Shown piece after piece: positions 25,201-34,307 of a stretch of 64,000 nucleotides of DNA. Positions within the stretch are counted from its first letter, which is position 1; each line of letters begins with the position of its first letter. The position numbers and the translations under genes are program-made. The notes beneath the pieces were generated by a model. The model was not told where the DNA came from. It saw only the letters and a program-made list of their open reading frames with translations, and ran no database searches. This DNA comes from an uncultured Erysipelotrichaceae bacterium. Lineage in GTDB: Bacteria > Bacillota_I > Bacilli_A > Erysipelotrichales > Erysipelotrichaceae. The DNA lies in the NCBI GenBank assembly GCA_934725085.1, contig CAKVAL010000005.1, positions 1 to 64,000 on the forward strand. Direction: 5' to 3'.

Positions 25201-26664
25201 ATTATGAGCAACCAACACTCTACCCTTAATAAAATCTAAGATTTCATCCTTACATTCTTCAAAAGTTCTTGCGTTTTCAACATCACTATCAGAAATATTA
25301 GTTAAATTCTTAATTGTTTCACTAAGCTTAAAAGGAGGCTTAACAAAGAAGTCACGTTCTTCTTTAACCTGACCCTTGTACATTAAAACCGCACCAAATT
25401 CAATAATATGATCATAACGTGTTGATAAGCCTGTTGTTTCCAAGTCAAATACGATATATTCTTGATCCAACAATAAATCATCATTACTGTTATAAACAAT
25501 CTTAAGCTCAGGATAAACCATATTCATTTCACAACCATATAATAGTTTGAAATCGAAAGTATCCTTATCAGCGCCCTTCTTAATACCCTTATAAGTTACA
25601 AAAGCCTCATGGAAACCCTGTAAATCCAAGTGGTCCGTAATCGCAACAGCCTTATGACCATACTTATAAGCAGCCTTAACCAAATCAGTAGGCGAAGACA
25701 CACCATCCATTTCACTTAATTTAGTATGAGCATGAAGCTCAATTCTCTTCTCTTTTTCATCATCAACTAAAGGACTAGGATCATCGATATATTCAATCGC
25801 ATCTACTTCAAATTCATAATCATTAGAGAAAGTATTAAAACGATAGTTACCATAAACAGTACACCACTTACCCTCTTTATTATTCTTTAAATCATCCTTA
25901 GAAAAACGTTTACCCTCCATCATCTTAGCGATACAGGCATTAGTTGTATCCTTAAGATAAATCATTTGAATAATAATACCAGTTCTAGTAGTTCGCTCAT
26001 CGATCTTAAAAATTTGAGCACTTAACTTAACATTGTAAGCAACATCATCCAAGTCATCAATAATAACAGGTTTGTACTCAACTGTCTTTCTCTTATAATT
26101 ATTAAACTTTGGCTTTCCATCAGAATTGTTATTATTAAAAGAAGGCTTAGAATCATTACTTGATACCACTTCCAAAGGCTTTCTTACTTCAATCTCAGGC
26201 TCTTCATCGATTTGTTTAAGTTCCATCTCAATAGGCTTACGATAACCTAAGTCATAGAAAAACAACTTTAAATCATCAATAAATTCTCTATCGTGTTCAT
26301 AAGCATCTTCATCAATATAAGACAAGATAAAACCATTATCACTTCTAACAACCAAGGCATTATTAAAAGCATGATAACTATCCTTAAAGCCTTGTACAAT
26401 AGCACTAATTTCCTTATGACTTAATTCATCATCCTTGACATTAAAATATAAACGAACATGAGAAAAACCAAACGCCTTAAAATAAGCAGCCAATTCCCTT
26501 ACTGCCTCAAGAGGCAATATCTTTTCATTTTCAATCTTAAGAATCAAAGAGTCTTTATTTTTCTTATATAAAGAATCAACAACATTAAAAGACTTGAACA
26601 ATTCACAAGTCTCTTCATCATAATTCTTCTCACTTAAAAAAGTATCTATATTAAATTTATTCAT
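22240..26664 (-). CDS. polC: DNA polymerase III alpha subunit, Gram-positive PolC type
   Basis: This is the main replicative polymerase with built-in proofreading. Order of domains: N-terminal region and OB fold (to about 300), PHP domain (RIELHAHTKLSEMDG, near 310), DEDD exonuclease (FDLETTGLS near 405) inserted in the PHP domain, a zinc site (CPKCHH and CPECGE near 935-960), and the polymerase palm (PDIDLNFSGDYQ near 990). At 1474 residues it is full length. It overlaps rnc by 8 bp, so it is translated from the recG-rnc-polC mRNA. No defects seen. Confidence 0.96.
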   Translation of the reverse strand: MNKFNIDTFLSEKNYDEETCELFKSFNVVDSLYKKNKDSLILKIENEKILPLEAVRELAAYFKAFGFSHVRLYFNVKDDELSHKEISAIVQGFKDSYHAFNNALVVRSDNGFILSYIDEDAYEHDREFIDDLKLFFYDLGYRKPIEMELKQIDEEPEIEVRKPLEVVSSNDSKPSFNNNNSDGKPKFNNYKRKTVEYKPVIIDDLDDVAYNVKLSAQIFKIDERTTRTGIIIQMIYLKDTTNACIAKMMEGKRFSKDDLKNNKEGKWCTVYGNYRFNTFSNDYEFEVDAIEYIDDPSPLVDDEKEKRIELHAHTKLSEMDGVSSPTDLVKAAYKYGHKAVAITDHLDLQGFHEAFVTYKGIKKGADKDTFDFKLLYGCEMNMVYPELKIVYNSNDDLLLDQEYIVFDLETTGLSTRYDHIIEFGAVLMYKGQVKEERDFFVKPPFKLSETIKNLTNISDSDVENARTFEECKDEILDFIKGRVLVAHNASFDYGFLNAELDRLGLPKLENPVIDTLDLSRSMFKTRRAFKLGKIAKQYGVPYDEEVAHRANYDAEVLAGIFNLMLKDLTKVNVKTLNQLKAYQGEDAFVKSRAFHTTVLCKNKAGLKSLFKLVSISNTDQLAVFGKANSKDSSSDFIAEPRIFKQTLDEYRKDLLIGSACLNGEVFEIASTRSREELAKAISFYDYIEVQPLENYSYLYRDRESFTKERLKDYLRDIITEAKRQNKIVVATGDVHYIKKEEKILRDVYISAQAIGGAHHPLYLFDKEKRAKQVSPDQHFRNTREMLDCFAWLEDEKLIRELVIENPLKISELCENITPFSDELRPPRVLDAIKKAKECRIVEEPFVHTDEVISADDYLTRLVYYQAEVLYGKDYDQFIVDRIKKELDAIIGNGYGVIYYTCHLMVKRSNDDGYIVGSRGSVGSSLVATLSGITEVNPLPPHYVCPKCHHFEWIKDAASGYDVEDKACPECGEIMKGNGQNIPFETFMGFNGDKVPDIDLNFSGDYQPRAHLFTREIFGKDNVFRAGTISTVADKTAFGYVSGYCEEKGITNMSRAQKDRLASGCAGVKRTTGQHAGGIVVLPDTMEIEDVTPIQYPANDKEAPWKSTHFEYHDYSDNILKFDILGHVDPTAMRLFENVSGIDVKTIPMNDARVLSLFSSSKELNIINPNYHEETGACGLPEFGTLNTRNTIEETRPKVFSDLVQISGLSHGTDVWRGNAQELIHQGIALRDVIGCRDDIMGTLMSYNLEPLTSFTLMEKVRKGKGLTPEEEKLMEEHNVPRWYIESCKKIKYMFPKAHAVAYCIMAVRVAWFKVYYPEYYYVSYFTLRCDAYELETMLKDADSIYARMKELQAKMNSRENPISKKEKDIFNTIEVCYEMVSRGYRLINIDLYKSLATEFRVNPDNNHEIIPPFTIIDGLGANVAISIVEAREKMPFLSKEDLSDRTQLSNTLIKKLDDLHVLDDLDDSNQVSLF

Positions 26665-27340
26665 TTCCTGCTAGTTTTTCTAATGCATCCTTGGCTGCAT
26701 TCTTTTGAGCTTCCTTCTTACTACTACCAATACCAGTACCATATACTAGACCACCAATCTTAACGGCAATCTTGAATTCTGGCTTATTACTAGGTCCTTT
26801 AGCATAAACAAGCTCATAATTAATTGATTTTCTAGAATCAGCCTGTACATATTCTTGAAGCTTTGTCTTATAGTCAAAAGTTGTTTCATCAATTTCCTTG
26901 ACAAATTCCAACATTAAATAATCAAGAAGCTTATAAGTATTCTTAATATCAGTATCCAAATAAACAGCCCCAATAAAGGCCTCAAACATATCTGAAATAA
27001 CTGAATCACGATCTCTACCGCCAGTCTTCTCTTCACCCTGACCAAGCTTTAAATATTTGTTTAATCCAAACTTGCGAACAACTTTTGCCAAACCCTTTTC
27101 ACATACAAGATTAGCTCTTCTTGTAGACATAATACCCTCTTTTAAAGGAGGATCAATGGCATAAAGTCTTTCTGCTGAATAAATTTGTAAAACAGCATCT
27201 CCCATAAATTCTAATCTTTCGTTGTCATGGCACTTACCCTTATGTTCATTAACATAAGAAGAGTGAATAAAAGCTTGTTCAATTAACTTTGAATCATTGT
27301 GTACGATTCCGATGTCATCTAAAAAATCAAAAATAGTCAT
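26657..27340 (-). CDS. rnc: Ribonuclease III
   Basis: RNase III cleaves double-stranded RNA in rRNA processing and mRNA decay. The signature NERLEFMGDAVLQ lies near residue 40, the second acidic site is DMFEAFIGAVYLD, and the C-terminal dsRNA-binding domain ends with GSSKKEAQKNAAKDALEKL. Start choice: ATG at 27340 is preceded by TATAAT (27352-27347) exactly 6 nt away, a leaderless arrangement. An ATG at 27355 overlaps the recG stop (TAATG) with a GGGGA site and would add five residues. Both could be used. Rnc next to polC instead of smc is unusual. Confidence 0.93.
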   Translation of the reverse strand: MTIFDFLDDIGIVHNDSKLIEQAFIHSSYVNEHKGKCHDNERLEFMGDAVLQIYSAERLYAIDPPLKEGIMSTRRANLVCEKGLAKVVRKFGLNKYLKLGQGEEKTGGRDRDSVISDMFEAFIGAVYLDTDIKNTYKLLDYLMLEFVKEIDETTFDYKTKLQEYVQADSRKSINYELVYAKGPSNKPEFKIAVKIGGLVYGTGIGSSKKEAQKNAAKDALEKLAGNE

Positions 27341-27354
27341 ACAAGTATTATACA

Positions 27355-29337
27355 TTAATCCCCTACTATTGAGCCCATCACTCTTAAAACATCATCATAA
27401 AACAATTTATTTTCAACATTATCTAGATTATCCATAATTTCTTTAGCATCCTCTTTACTAGCCTCAATAAAGTTAGTATCACTAAACAAATTGCCCAAGA
27501 TAAAAGTAGGCAAACCCGATTGTCTTGTACCCAAGATATCACCAGGCCCTCTTAACATTAAGTCTTGTTCACTTATTTTAAAACCATCATTAGTCTTAAC
27601 TAAAACTTCTAGTCTTTTTAAAGTCTCGGGTTCATTACTATTAGTCAACAAGTAACAAGTTCCCTTATCGCTTCCTCTTTGTACCCTACCTCTTAATTGA
27701 TGAATCTGACTTAAACCAAATCTATCAGCATCATAAATAACCATCACTGTCGCATTAGGCACATTGATACCTACTTCAATTACGGTAGTAGAAACTAAAA
27801 CTTGAATCTTATTATCTCTAAACTCATCAAGTATTTCATCCTTCTCTTCACTTGTCTTCTTACCATGTAATAAGGCTACCTTATAAGGTTTAAAGACATC
27901 AATCAAACTTTCATATAAGCTATTTACATCCTTGCCCTTAAAACTATCACTAGCTTCAATACTAGAAGCAACAATATAAATCTGTTTGCCTAAGTCTAGT
28001 TGTCTTTTTAAATCATCGAGAATATCCACAATACTATTCTTCTTAATCAAATAAGTATCGCAACCCTTTCTACCACTTGGCATACTCATAACTGAAGATA
28101 TATCCATATTTCCATATAAAGAAGAAGCTAAAGTACGTGGTATTGGTGTAGCTGACATCATCAAAACATCAACATTTTCACCTTTTTCTTTTAAAACTCT
28201 TCGTTGTTTTACACCAAAACGATGTTGTTCATCAGTGATAACCAAGCCCAACTTATTAAACCCTACATCATCACTAAATAAGGCATGAGTTCCAATGACT
28301 ACATCTATTTCACCATTAGCCAACATTTCTTTAATCTTCTTATTCTCATTACTACTTCCAACCAATAGCTCTACTCTTAGATCCTTAAACATCTTCTTAA
28401 AAGACAAGTAATGTTGTTTCGCAAGTATTTCAGTAGGAGCCATCAAAGCACCCTGGTAGCCAGCTAAATAATTTGCATATAGTCCAATAAAAGCTACAAT
28501 AGTCTTACCACTGCCTACCTCACCCTGTAATAGTCTATACATCGGTCTATCACTTCTTAAATCATTTAAGATAGCCTGGATACTACTTTTTTGATCAACT
28601 GTTAATGAATAGGGTAAATCCTTAATAAATGAATTTATCTTTTCTATATCAAACACCTTGGCATCCTTAAGCACCACCTTATCATCACCACTTAATATTC
28701 CTAAAGATAAATAAAAACGTAAGAATTCATCATACTTAAGACGTGCTAAGGCCTTCTTTAATTCATTTACACCACTTGGATTATGAATACTATATAAGGC
28801 TTCATATAAATCAATTAAATGATGTTTATTTAATAAATGTTTAGGAACTAAATCATTAACTGTCTTTACCTTCTTAAAAGTATAGTTAACTAAATTCTTG
28901 ACCTCATTTTGTTTAATGCCTTCTTTAATAGAATAAACAGGTGTAATACCTAAGATTTCATTTATATCCTTGGTATAAAAATTAGAAGCCGTTACCCTAT
29001 TTTTACCCTCATACTTACCAACAATTGTCAATTTATGTTCATTATTAGTACTAACCCAAGGTCGATTAAAAATAGTTATTAATAATTCTTCTTCCTCATA
29101 AAGAACCCTAAAAGAAGTCTTAGACATCTTGCCCTTGAATCTAAAGGTTGTAGGTCTAGATATTAATTCAGCCTCAAAGACTACCCTCTCTCCCTCTTTA
29201 AAATCTGCATAATGAGTTAAATTAAATTCTTCATATTTAAAAGGATAATAATGCAAGATATCATTACTATCTTTTAAATCAAGACGCTTACATATATTCA
29301 TCCTCTTATCTGTTAATTTAAGTTCTTCTAAATCCAT
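27355..29337 (-). CDS. recG: ATP-dependent DNA helicase RecG
   Basis: RecG remodels stalled replication forks and branched DNA. After an N-terminal wedge/OB region come the helicase motifs: Walker A GEVGSGKT (near 268), the DEAD-like box DEQHRFGV, SATPIPRTLA, and motif VI QIHQLRGRVQRG near 555. The 660 residues are near the usual length. It heads the recG-rnc-polC operon. TAAAAT (29349-29344) ends 6 nt before ATG and there is no Shine-Dalgarno, so the transcript is probably leaderless. Confidence 0.95.
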   Translation of the reverse strand: MDLEELKLTDKRMNICKRLDLKDSNDILHYYPFKYEEFNLTHYADFKEGERVVFEAELISRPTTFRFKGKMSKTSFRVLYEEEELLITIFNRPWVSTNNEHKLTIVGKYEGKNRVTASNFYTKDINEILGITPVYSIKEGIKQNEVKNLVNYTFKKVKTVNDLVPKHLLNKHHLIDLYEALYSIHNPSGVNELKKALARLKYDEFLRFYLSLGILSGDDKVVLKDAKVFDIEKINSFIKDLPYSLTVDQKSSIQAILNDLRSDRPMYRLLQGEVGSGKTIVAFIGLYANYLAGYQGALMAPTEILAKQHYLSFKKMFKDLRVELLVGSSNENKKIKEMLANGEIDVVIGTHALFSDDVGFNKLGLVITDEQHRFGVKQRRVLKEKGENVDVLMMSATPIPRTLASSLYGNMDISSVMSMPSGRKGCDTYLIKKNSIVDILDDLKRQLDLGKQIYIVASSIEASDSFKGKDVNSLYESLIDVFKPYKVALLHGKKTSEEKDEILDEFRDNKIQVLVSTTVIEVGINVPNATVMVIYDADRFGLSQIHQLRGRVQRGSDKGTCYLLTNSNEPETLKRLEVLVKTNDGFKISEQDLMLRGPGDILGTRQSGLPTFILGNLFSDTNFIEASKEDAKEIMDNLDNVENKLFYDDVLRVMGSIVGD

Positions 29338-29361
29338 ATCTTAATTTTAAACCAAAACCAT

Positions 29362-29389
29362 AAAAAAATGCCCTAGCAAGCTAGAACAT
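29362..29389 (-). terminator. tRNA-Leu terminator
   Basis: On the minus strand ATGTTCTAGC (29389-29380) pairs with GCTAGGGCAT (29377-29368) over ten pairs, two G-U, with a 2-nt loop and seven T residues after it. Confidence 0.85.
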
Positions 29390-29401
29390 TAATTTGTTAA
29401 A

Positions 29402-29483
29402 TGGTCCCCAAAGTGGGACTTGAACCCACACTGTTTCCAACACGATTTTGAGTCGTGCGCGTCTGCCATTCCGCCATTCGGGG
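29402..29483 (-). tRNA. tRNA-Leu (CAA anticodon)
   Basis: Minus-strand acceptor CCCCGAA pairs with TTTGGGG, the anticodon stem CACGA/TCGTG carries loop CTCAAAA with anticodon CAA, the variable arm is enlarged as in class II tRNAs, the T arm has GTTCAAGTC, and the 3' CCA is encoded. It reads UUG. It lies alone between the membrane-protein gene and recG. Confidence 0.93.
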
Positions 29484-29504
29484 ATACCTAAATATGATAA
29501 CACA

Positions 29505-30017
29505 TTAATTTTGTTTTTTGACATCATAATAGATAAAAAGATGAATTAAAATTATCACACTAAGTAAAATAAGCTCATGAATACTATAAACCCTAAAAGA
29601 ATCAAAGTAATAAATAGTATCAATAAATATCGTTATTCCTAATATCTTTAGACAATAATTAGATTTCTTTAAACTATACATACGATAATTGATAATGTTG
29701 ATATAAGTAACATATAGTATTAAACCTAAAGACATGTAGGCAAATACCTCATGCATATTAGAAAAGAAATCACCACTACCTTCTACATAGGGAAAAATAG
29801 AGGCAACAAGGGGTGCTAATAAACATAAGATACTTTTCTTCTTTAAGATAATAGAAGTCTTATATAAAGATAAACCTAAGACAATACTTAAACCCATCAC
29901 AAATAGATAACCATAAAAGTCACCACTCATCATTGAATAGTTATAAGTAAAAGGATCTTTTATAAAAGTAGCTACAAATAAATATATAAGACTAATTAGA
30001 TAAATAATCATAGGCAT
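29505..30017 (-). CDS. Hypothetical membrane protein
   Basis: A 170-residue protein with about five hydrophobic segments (first at 3-20, last near 145-165) and short charged loops. I recognise no family. It overlaps the GNAT gene upstream by 26 bp and ends 22 bp before the tRNA-Leu gene, so it is the last member of a pcrA-containing transcription unit. A second ATG two codons downstream is possible. Confidence 0.65.
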   Translation of the reverse strand: MPMIIYLISLIYLFVATFIKDPFTYNYSMMSGDFYGYLFVMGLSIVLGLSLYKTSIILKKKSILCLLAPLVASIFPYVEGSGDFFSNMHEVFAYMSLGLILYVTYINIINYRMYSLKKSNYCLKILGITIFIDTIYYFDSFRVYSIHELILLSVIILIHLFIYYDVKKQN

Positions 30018-30486
30018 TTCTTAGGTTAAAACCACTTCTATTTAAGAAAATCTCTCCCCTATAAGTAAAACCATTATTATAAAGACACTTAATCATACTC
30101 TTATTATCAGGATGAGTATCCACCCTTATATAATCATGATCCTTCTTTACATAATCGAAGATATATTTGGCAACACCCTTGCCCTTGTATTCATTTCTTA
30201 CCGCAAAACGATGGACTACTACATAATCCTTATTTGTTGACCATTCACCCTTATAAATAACATCATAAGTAGGTTCATAATTACCAACACAAAAGACTCC
30301 AATGATTAAATTATCTTCTTTTACTACATATAAAGAATCATGAGTAATATCATTTACAAGCACATCTTTATTAGGATAAGCATCTTGCCACTGGTCTATG
30401 CTTTGACTTTTTAGATAAGCCTTAGCTTGGTCTATTATCTCCATAATAGAATCCAAGTCTAAGACATTAGCTTTAGTTATAATCAT
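29992..30486 (-). CDS. GNAT family N-acetyltransferase
   Basis: About 164 residues with the acetyl-CoA fold: an N-terminal strand and helix (MIITKANVLDLDSIMEIIDQ), then VVHRFAVRNEYKGKGVAKYI, where R/Q-x-x-G-x-G/A is the acetyl-CoA pyrophosphate loop, and HPDNKSMIKCLYNNGF. It acetylates an unknown amine. ATG at 30486 is preferred; it overlaps the pcrA end by 14 bp, whereas the longer ORF start (30558) lies deep in pcrA. Translation is probably coupled to pcrA. Confidence 0.82.
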   Translation of the reverse strand: MIITKANVLDLDSIMEIIDQAKAYLKSQSIDQWQDAYPNKDVLVNDITHDSLYVVKEDNLIIGVFCVGNYEPTYDVIYKGEWSTNKDYVVVHRFAVRNEYKGKGVAKYIFDYVKKDHDYIRVDTHPDNKSMIKCLYNNGFTYRGEIFLNRSGFNLRNAYDYLSN

Positions 30487-32626
30487 TAGCACTCTTCTTT
30501 CTAATAGAAGGATGATCAGCCTTAATAGTTTTAGTACCATGAGGATAAGAAAAGGCAACAGTCACAAAATCACCATCACACTTAACCACAACACCCTCAC
30601 CAAAGATCTTATGAATAACAACATCACTCTTACGATATCTCGACGGTCTTCTAGGTGCTTCTTTCTTAGGTTCAATAGAAGAAATCTTAGCAGTAAATGG
30701 TATATCAAAGACACTTTGTTGCTTAAGAACTGGCTTATCTAAATGCTCAATATACTTTTCATCAACTTCATTGACAAACCTACTAGTAGTCTTAGCACTA
30801 TTGACAACATATGAGAAAGATGAAGTATCCGTTAAAGTCAACTTTTCCTTAGCTCTTGTATAAGCTACATAAGCAAGTCTTCTTTCTTCTTCAACACCCT
30901 TTTGTTCTAACATGGTACGCTCACTTGGGAAGATACCTTCTGATAAGCCAACCACAAAGACAACTTTAAACTCAAGGCCCTTGGATGCATGAATAGTCAT
31001 CAAACTAACCGAAGTTGAACCATCAGTATTAGCCTTATCAGTATATAAAGAAATCATAGAAAGATAATCAGCCAAAGTACTGCCAGGATAAGTTTCCTGA
31101 TAATCCTTAATATCATCAATCAAAGACTTAACGTTTTCAATACGCTCTGTCTCATTCTCTTTCTCCAACATTGAACGATAACCAGATTGTTCAAAGACAT
31201 CAGTTAATACTTCCTCTAATGGTTTACCATCTAAAGAAGATTTCCATCTTTCTACCATATCCACAAAAGACTCTAAAACACTTTGATTCTTTGCGAATAA
31301 GCCCTGTTTTACTACTTCATACATTGAAATATTATTTTCTTTCGCAAGTGAAAAGATAGTATCAATAGACTTTTGACCAATACCTCTTTTTGGTTGATTA
31401 ATAACTCTTTGGAAAGCTAAATCATCACCAGTCACAATAAGTCTTAAGTAAGATAAGATATCTTTAACTTCCATTCTTTCATAGAATCTAATACCACCAT
31501 AGATAACATAAGGAATTCTATTTTCAATAAAAACCTTTTCCACTTCTCTTGACAAGTAGTTAGAACGATATAAGATCGCAATATCATTATATTCATAGCC
31601 CTGTTTCAACAAGCTTTGAATACAACTCACAATATAATAAGCCTCACTTGTTTCATCAGGTAAAGTCTTATGAACAATCTTATCGCCATCACCATTCTCA
31701 GAGAACAAGTCCTTAGGAACACGTGACTTATTATATTTAATAAGAGAGTTAGCTCCTTCTAGGATATTGTTAGTAGAACGATAATTTTGATTCAAAATAA
31801 TCGTCTTAGTATTCTTAAAATCCTTATCAAAATTCACAATGATATTAACATCAGCACCACGCCAAGTATAAATAGTCTGGTCTGGATCACCTACCACATA
31901 AACATTGTCATGGGTTGAAGATAATAATTTAATTAATTCATATTGAGTCTTATCGATGTCCTGGAACTCATCAACATGAATATAAATAAACTTAGATGAC
32001 CATTTCTTTAAGATATCCTTATGTAACTTAAATAATCTAACTGTAAAAAGAATCAAATCATCAAAATCTAGGGCATACAATGACTTTAATCGCTCATCAT
32101 AATACTTATAGACATTAACCTTATCAACTAGCTTCTTCTCACCATAGGCTTGATCCATCGCCTTTTCATAAGATAATTCTTCATACTTACAATTCGCAAT
32201 ATAATCAAGGGCACTACCATAAGATAAGTCCTTCTTATCGATATTAAATTCCTTATAAGCCTCTTTCAAAATAGTCTTTTGGTCATCCGCGTCTACAATA
32301 GTAAAATTCTTAGGATAGCCAAAAACACCAATTTCTTCTTTTAAAATACGCACACATAAAGAGTGAATTGTTGAAATAAAAGCACCATCTCCAGCCTCAC
32401 CCAACATTTCACTGATTCTATTTTTCATTTCATTGGCAGCCTTATTAGTAAAGGTAATCGCCAAAACATTCTTAGGATTAATATGTTTTTGTTCAATCAA
32501 ATAAGCGATACGCATTGTCAAAACACGTGTCTTACCACTTCCTGCACCTGCAATAATTCTTAGATGCTTAGACTCATCAATTACTGCCTCTTTTTGTTTA
32601 TCATTTAAACTAGAATAACTAACCAC
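30473..32626 (-). CDS. pcrA: UvrD/PcrA-type 3'-5' DNA helicase
   Basis: A superfamily I helicase for repair and replication-fork clearance. Visible are the Q motif region SLNDKQKEAV, Walker A AGAGSGKTRVL, motif II HVDEFQDID, motif III VGDPDQTIYTWRGA and motif VI AYVAYTRAKEKL. A C-terminal linker leads to a KDVV-like module (GEGVVVKCDGD) seen in PcrA. I chose GTG at 32626, which has GGGAG about 11 nt upstream and gives the usual PcrA N-terminus. A TTG at 32659 would add 11 residues and overlap the preceding GNAT gene further. Confidence 0.93.
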   Translation of the reverse strand: MVSYSSLNDKQKEAVIDESKHLRIIAGAGSGKTRVLTMRIAYLIEQKHINPKNVLAITFTNKAANEMKNRISEMLGEAGDGAFISTIHSLCVRILKEEIGVFGYPKNFTIVDADDQKTILKEAYKEFNIDKKDLSYGSALDYIANCKYEELSYEKAMDQAYGEKKLVDKVNVYKYYDERLKSLYALDFDDLILFTVRLFKLHKDILKKWSSKFIYIHVDEFQDIDKTQYELIKLLSSTHDNVYVVGDPDQTIYTWRGADVNIIVNFDKDFKNTKTIILNQNYRSTNNILEGANSLIKYNKSRVPKDLFSENGDGDKIVHKTLPDETSEAYYIVSCIQSLLKQGYEYNDIAILYRSNYLSREVEKVFIENRIPYVIYGGIRFYERMEVKDILSYLRLIVTGDDLAFQRVINQPKRGIGQKSIDTIFSLAKENNISMYEVVKQGLFAKNQSVLESFVDMVERWKSSLDGKPLEEVLTDVFEQSGYRSMLEKENETERIENVKSLIDDIKDYQETYPGSTLADYLSMISLYTDKANTDGSTSVSLMTIHASKGLEFKVVFVVGLSEGIFPSERTMLEQKGVEEERRLAYVAYTRAKEKLTLTDTSSFSYVVNSAKTTSRFVNEVDEKYIEHLDKPVLKQQSVFDIPFTAKISSIEPKKEAPRRPSRYRKSDVVIHKIFGEGVVVKCDGDFVTVAFSYPHGTKTIKADHPSIRKKSANDYN

Positions 32627-33386
32627 AGATTGTAAATTCTCCCACTTTCTTATATCCAATTTTCATATAGACACTTGCCGCATCTGGATTGTTATAGAAT
32701 AGACAAGGCATCTTATTTTCCTTTAATAAATCATCACTTAACTTAGCTACAAGCTTTGAGGCATAACCCTTTTTACGCTCACTTTCAATTGTTCCAACAC
32801 TAACAATCATTGCCAAACCTTTACATTCAGCGGTACTTGCACCAATACTTACGATATTTCCATCTTTATAAAGGGCATAATATCTAGCACTCTTAGGATG
32901 TTCTAAATTATTCTTAATATCTTCAAACTTTAGATGATCACCAAAGATAGATGTTTGAACTAAATGATAAGCTTTCGCATCATCTAATCCAATTCTTCTA
33001 ATATCTTCATCATTATTTAAAAACTTCTCATTAACATGTTCAATACTTGCGAAATAGCATGGTTTTCTTACATAAGTATCAGGAAAGTTAACCTTAGATA
33101 AGACGCTTGTCTTACCATTGAAGTTCATATGACCATATTCATTAATCAATTTACTTACAAAGTCATTATCAACTTCATTACTATTCGATGAAATAACCAT
33201 ATTACTCAAATACTTTAGATAGATAGTCTTAATACCCTTATCATCCTCATCTACCCATACATCCATGGTTTCACTATCAACCCCAAAGTTTAAAATATCG
33301 CCAATGGCGAACAAATTCATTACCTTATCTAGATATAAATAATCTAATAATTTTCTTGTGTCTTCATTAATACATTTTTTAATCAT
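32619..33386 (-). CDS. GNAT family N-acetyltransferase
   Basis: About 255 residues. The C-terminal half holds a GNAT domain with MIVSVGTIESERKKGYASKL, containing the R-x-x-G-x-A acetyl-CoA loop, and the late motif FYNNPDAASVYMKIGY. The N-terminal half looks like a diverged second GNAT-like fold (MNLFAIGDILNFG). Substrate unknown. ATG at 33386 is used; TATAAT (33399-33394) ends 7 nt upstream without a Shine-Dalgarno, so the mRNA may be leaderless. It is divergent from the methyltransferase gene and overlaps pcrA slightly. Confidence 0.8.
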   Translation of the reverse strand: MIKKCINEDTRKLLDYLYLDKVMNLFAIGDILNFGVDSETMDVWVDEDDKGIKTIYLKYLSNMVISSNSNEVDNDFVSKLINEYGHMNFNGKTSVLSKVNFPDTYVRKPCYFASIEHVNEKFLNNDEDIRRIGLDDAKAYHLVQTSIFGDHLKFEDIKNNLEHPKSARYYALYKDGNIVSIGASTAECKGLAMIVSVGTIESERKKGYASKLVAKLSDDLLKENKMPCLFYNNPDAASVYMKIGYKKVGEFTICG

Positions 33387-33440
33387 GCTCAATATTATAC
33401 AACAGTTTTATTTATTAAATTCTTGTTATAAAATTGTCTT

Positions 33441-34307
33441 ATGTTATACAGTGAAAATATTAAAGACTATTATCTTTTAGATGCAGGTGACTGTGAAAAA
33501 CTAGAAGTTTGGGGTCCCTACATTTTAAGAAGACCAGATCCAATGGCTATCTGGAAGAAACAAAAACCTGAGCTTTGGGATAAAGCTGACGCTATCTACC
33601 ACCGTTCTAAGACTGGTGGTGGTTATTGGGAATTTAAGAAGAAACTACCTGAAAAATGGCATATTCATTATAAAAATTTGACTTTTAAAGTATCGCCAAC
33701 CAATTTTAAGCACACTGGAATCTTTCCAGAACAAGCTGCCAATTGGGACTTTATTTACGATAAGTTAAAGGATAGACCTGATGCTAAGGTGTTAAACCTT
33801 TTCGCCTACTCTGGAGCTGCCACAACCGTTGCGGCAAGTGCAGGTATTAGTGAAGTAGTCCATGTCGATGCATCTAAGGGCATGGTTGAATGGGCTAAAG
33901 AAAACAGAGACCTATCAAACTTACAAAATGCATGCATCAGATATATCGTTGAAGATTGTCTAAAGTTCATGAAAAGAGAAGTTAGAAGAGGAAGAAAATA
34001 TGATGGTATTATTATGGACCCACCTTCTTATGGTAGAGGACCTAATAATGAAATCTTCAAGTTTGAGGAACAAATTGGACCTTTAATCGAAGAAGCTGCC
34101 AAATTATTGAGTGATGACCCACTATTCCTTATCGTTAATACTTATACAACAGGCTATTCTTGTACAACTATTGAAAATGTTATTAGAGGATATTTACCGG
34201 GCTCGAATCCACCGGGCACGAATCCTCATGGGGAAGAAATAGGCGTCAAGATGAAAGACATCGACTTCTTCTTACCATGTGGCTTTACAACAAGGTGGAC
34301 AAAATGA
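33441..34307 (+). CDS. Class I SAM-dependent methyltransferase, rRNA methylase-like
   Basis: A 288-residue enzyme of the COG1092/PF10672 type. Motif I is NLFAYSGAATTVAASAG near 112, followed by VVHVDASKGMVEWAKEN, and the catalytic region is IIMDPPSYGRGP near 190, typical of base methylases acting on 23S rRNA. The target position is not known. The C-terminal part has an insertion from the dispersed 12-bp repeat (residues about 253-262, GSNPPGTNP) before EEIGVKM. TAAAAT (33429-33434) ends 6 nt before ATG with no Shine-Dalgarno. A pseudouridine synthase gene follows with overlap. Confidence 0.85.
   Translation: MLYSENIKDYYLLDAGDCEKLEVWGPYILRRPDPMAIWKKQKPELWDKADAIYHRSKTGGGYWEFKKKLPEKWHIHYKNLTFKVSPTNFKHTGIFPEQAANWDFIYDKLKDRPDAKVLNLFAYSGAATTVAASAGISEVVHVDASKGMVEWAKENRDLSNLQNACIRYIVEDCLKFMKREVRRGRKYDGIIMDPPSYGRGPNNEIFKFEEQIGPLIEEAAKLLSDDPLFLIVNTYTTGYSCTTIENVIRGYLPGSNPPGTNPHGEEIGVKMKDIDFFLPCGFTTRWTK
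34199..34225 (+). repeat. Dispersed GC-rich repeat in the methyltransferase gene
   Basis: GGGCTCGAATCC (34199-34210) and GGGCACGAATCC (34214-34225) are two units of the dispersed repeat, here reversed relative to the copies near 52.7 and 61.0 kb. They encode GSNPPGTNP in a loop that related methylases lack. Confidence 0.7.

Noticed and set aside
32627..32659. TTG start for pcrA giving 11 more residues
   Set aside because: No ribosome site precedes it and the added residues are not part of the usual PcrA N-terminus; GTG at 32626 has GGGAG upstream.
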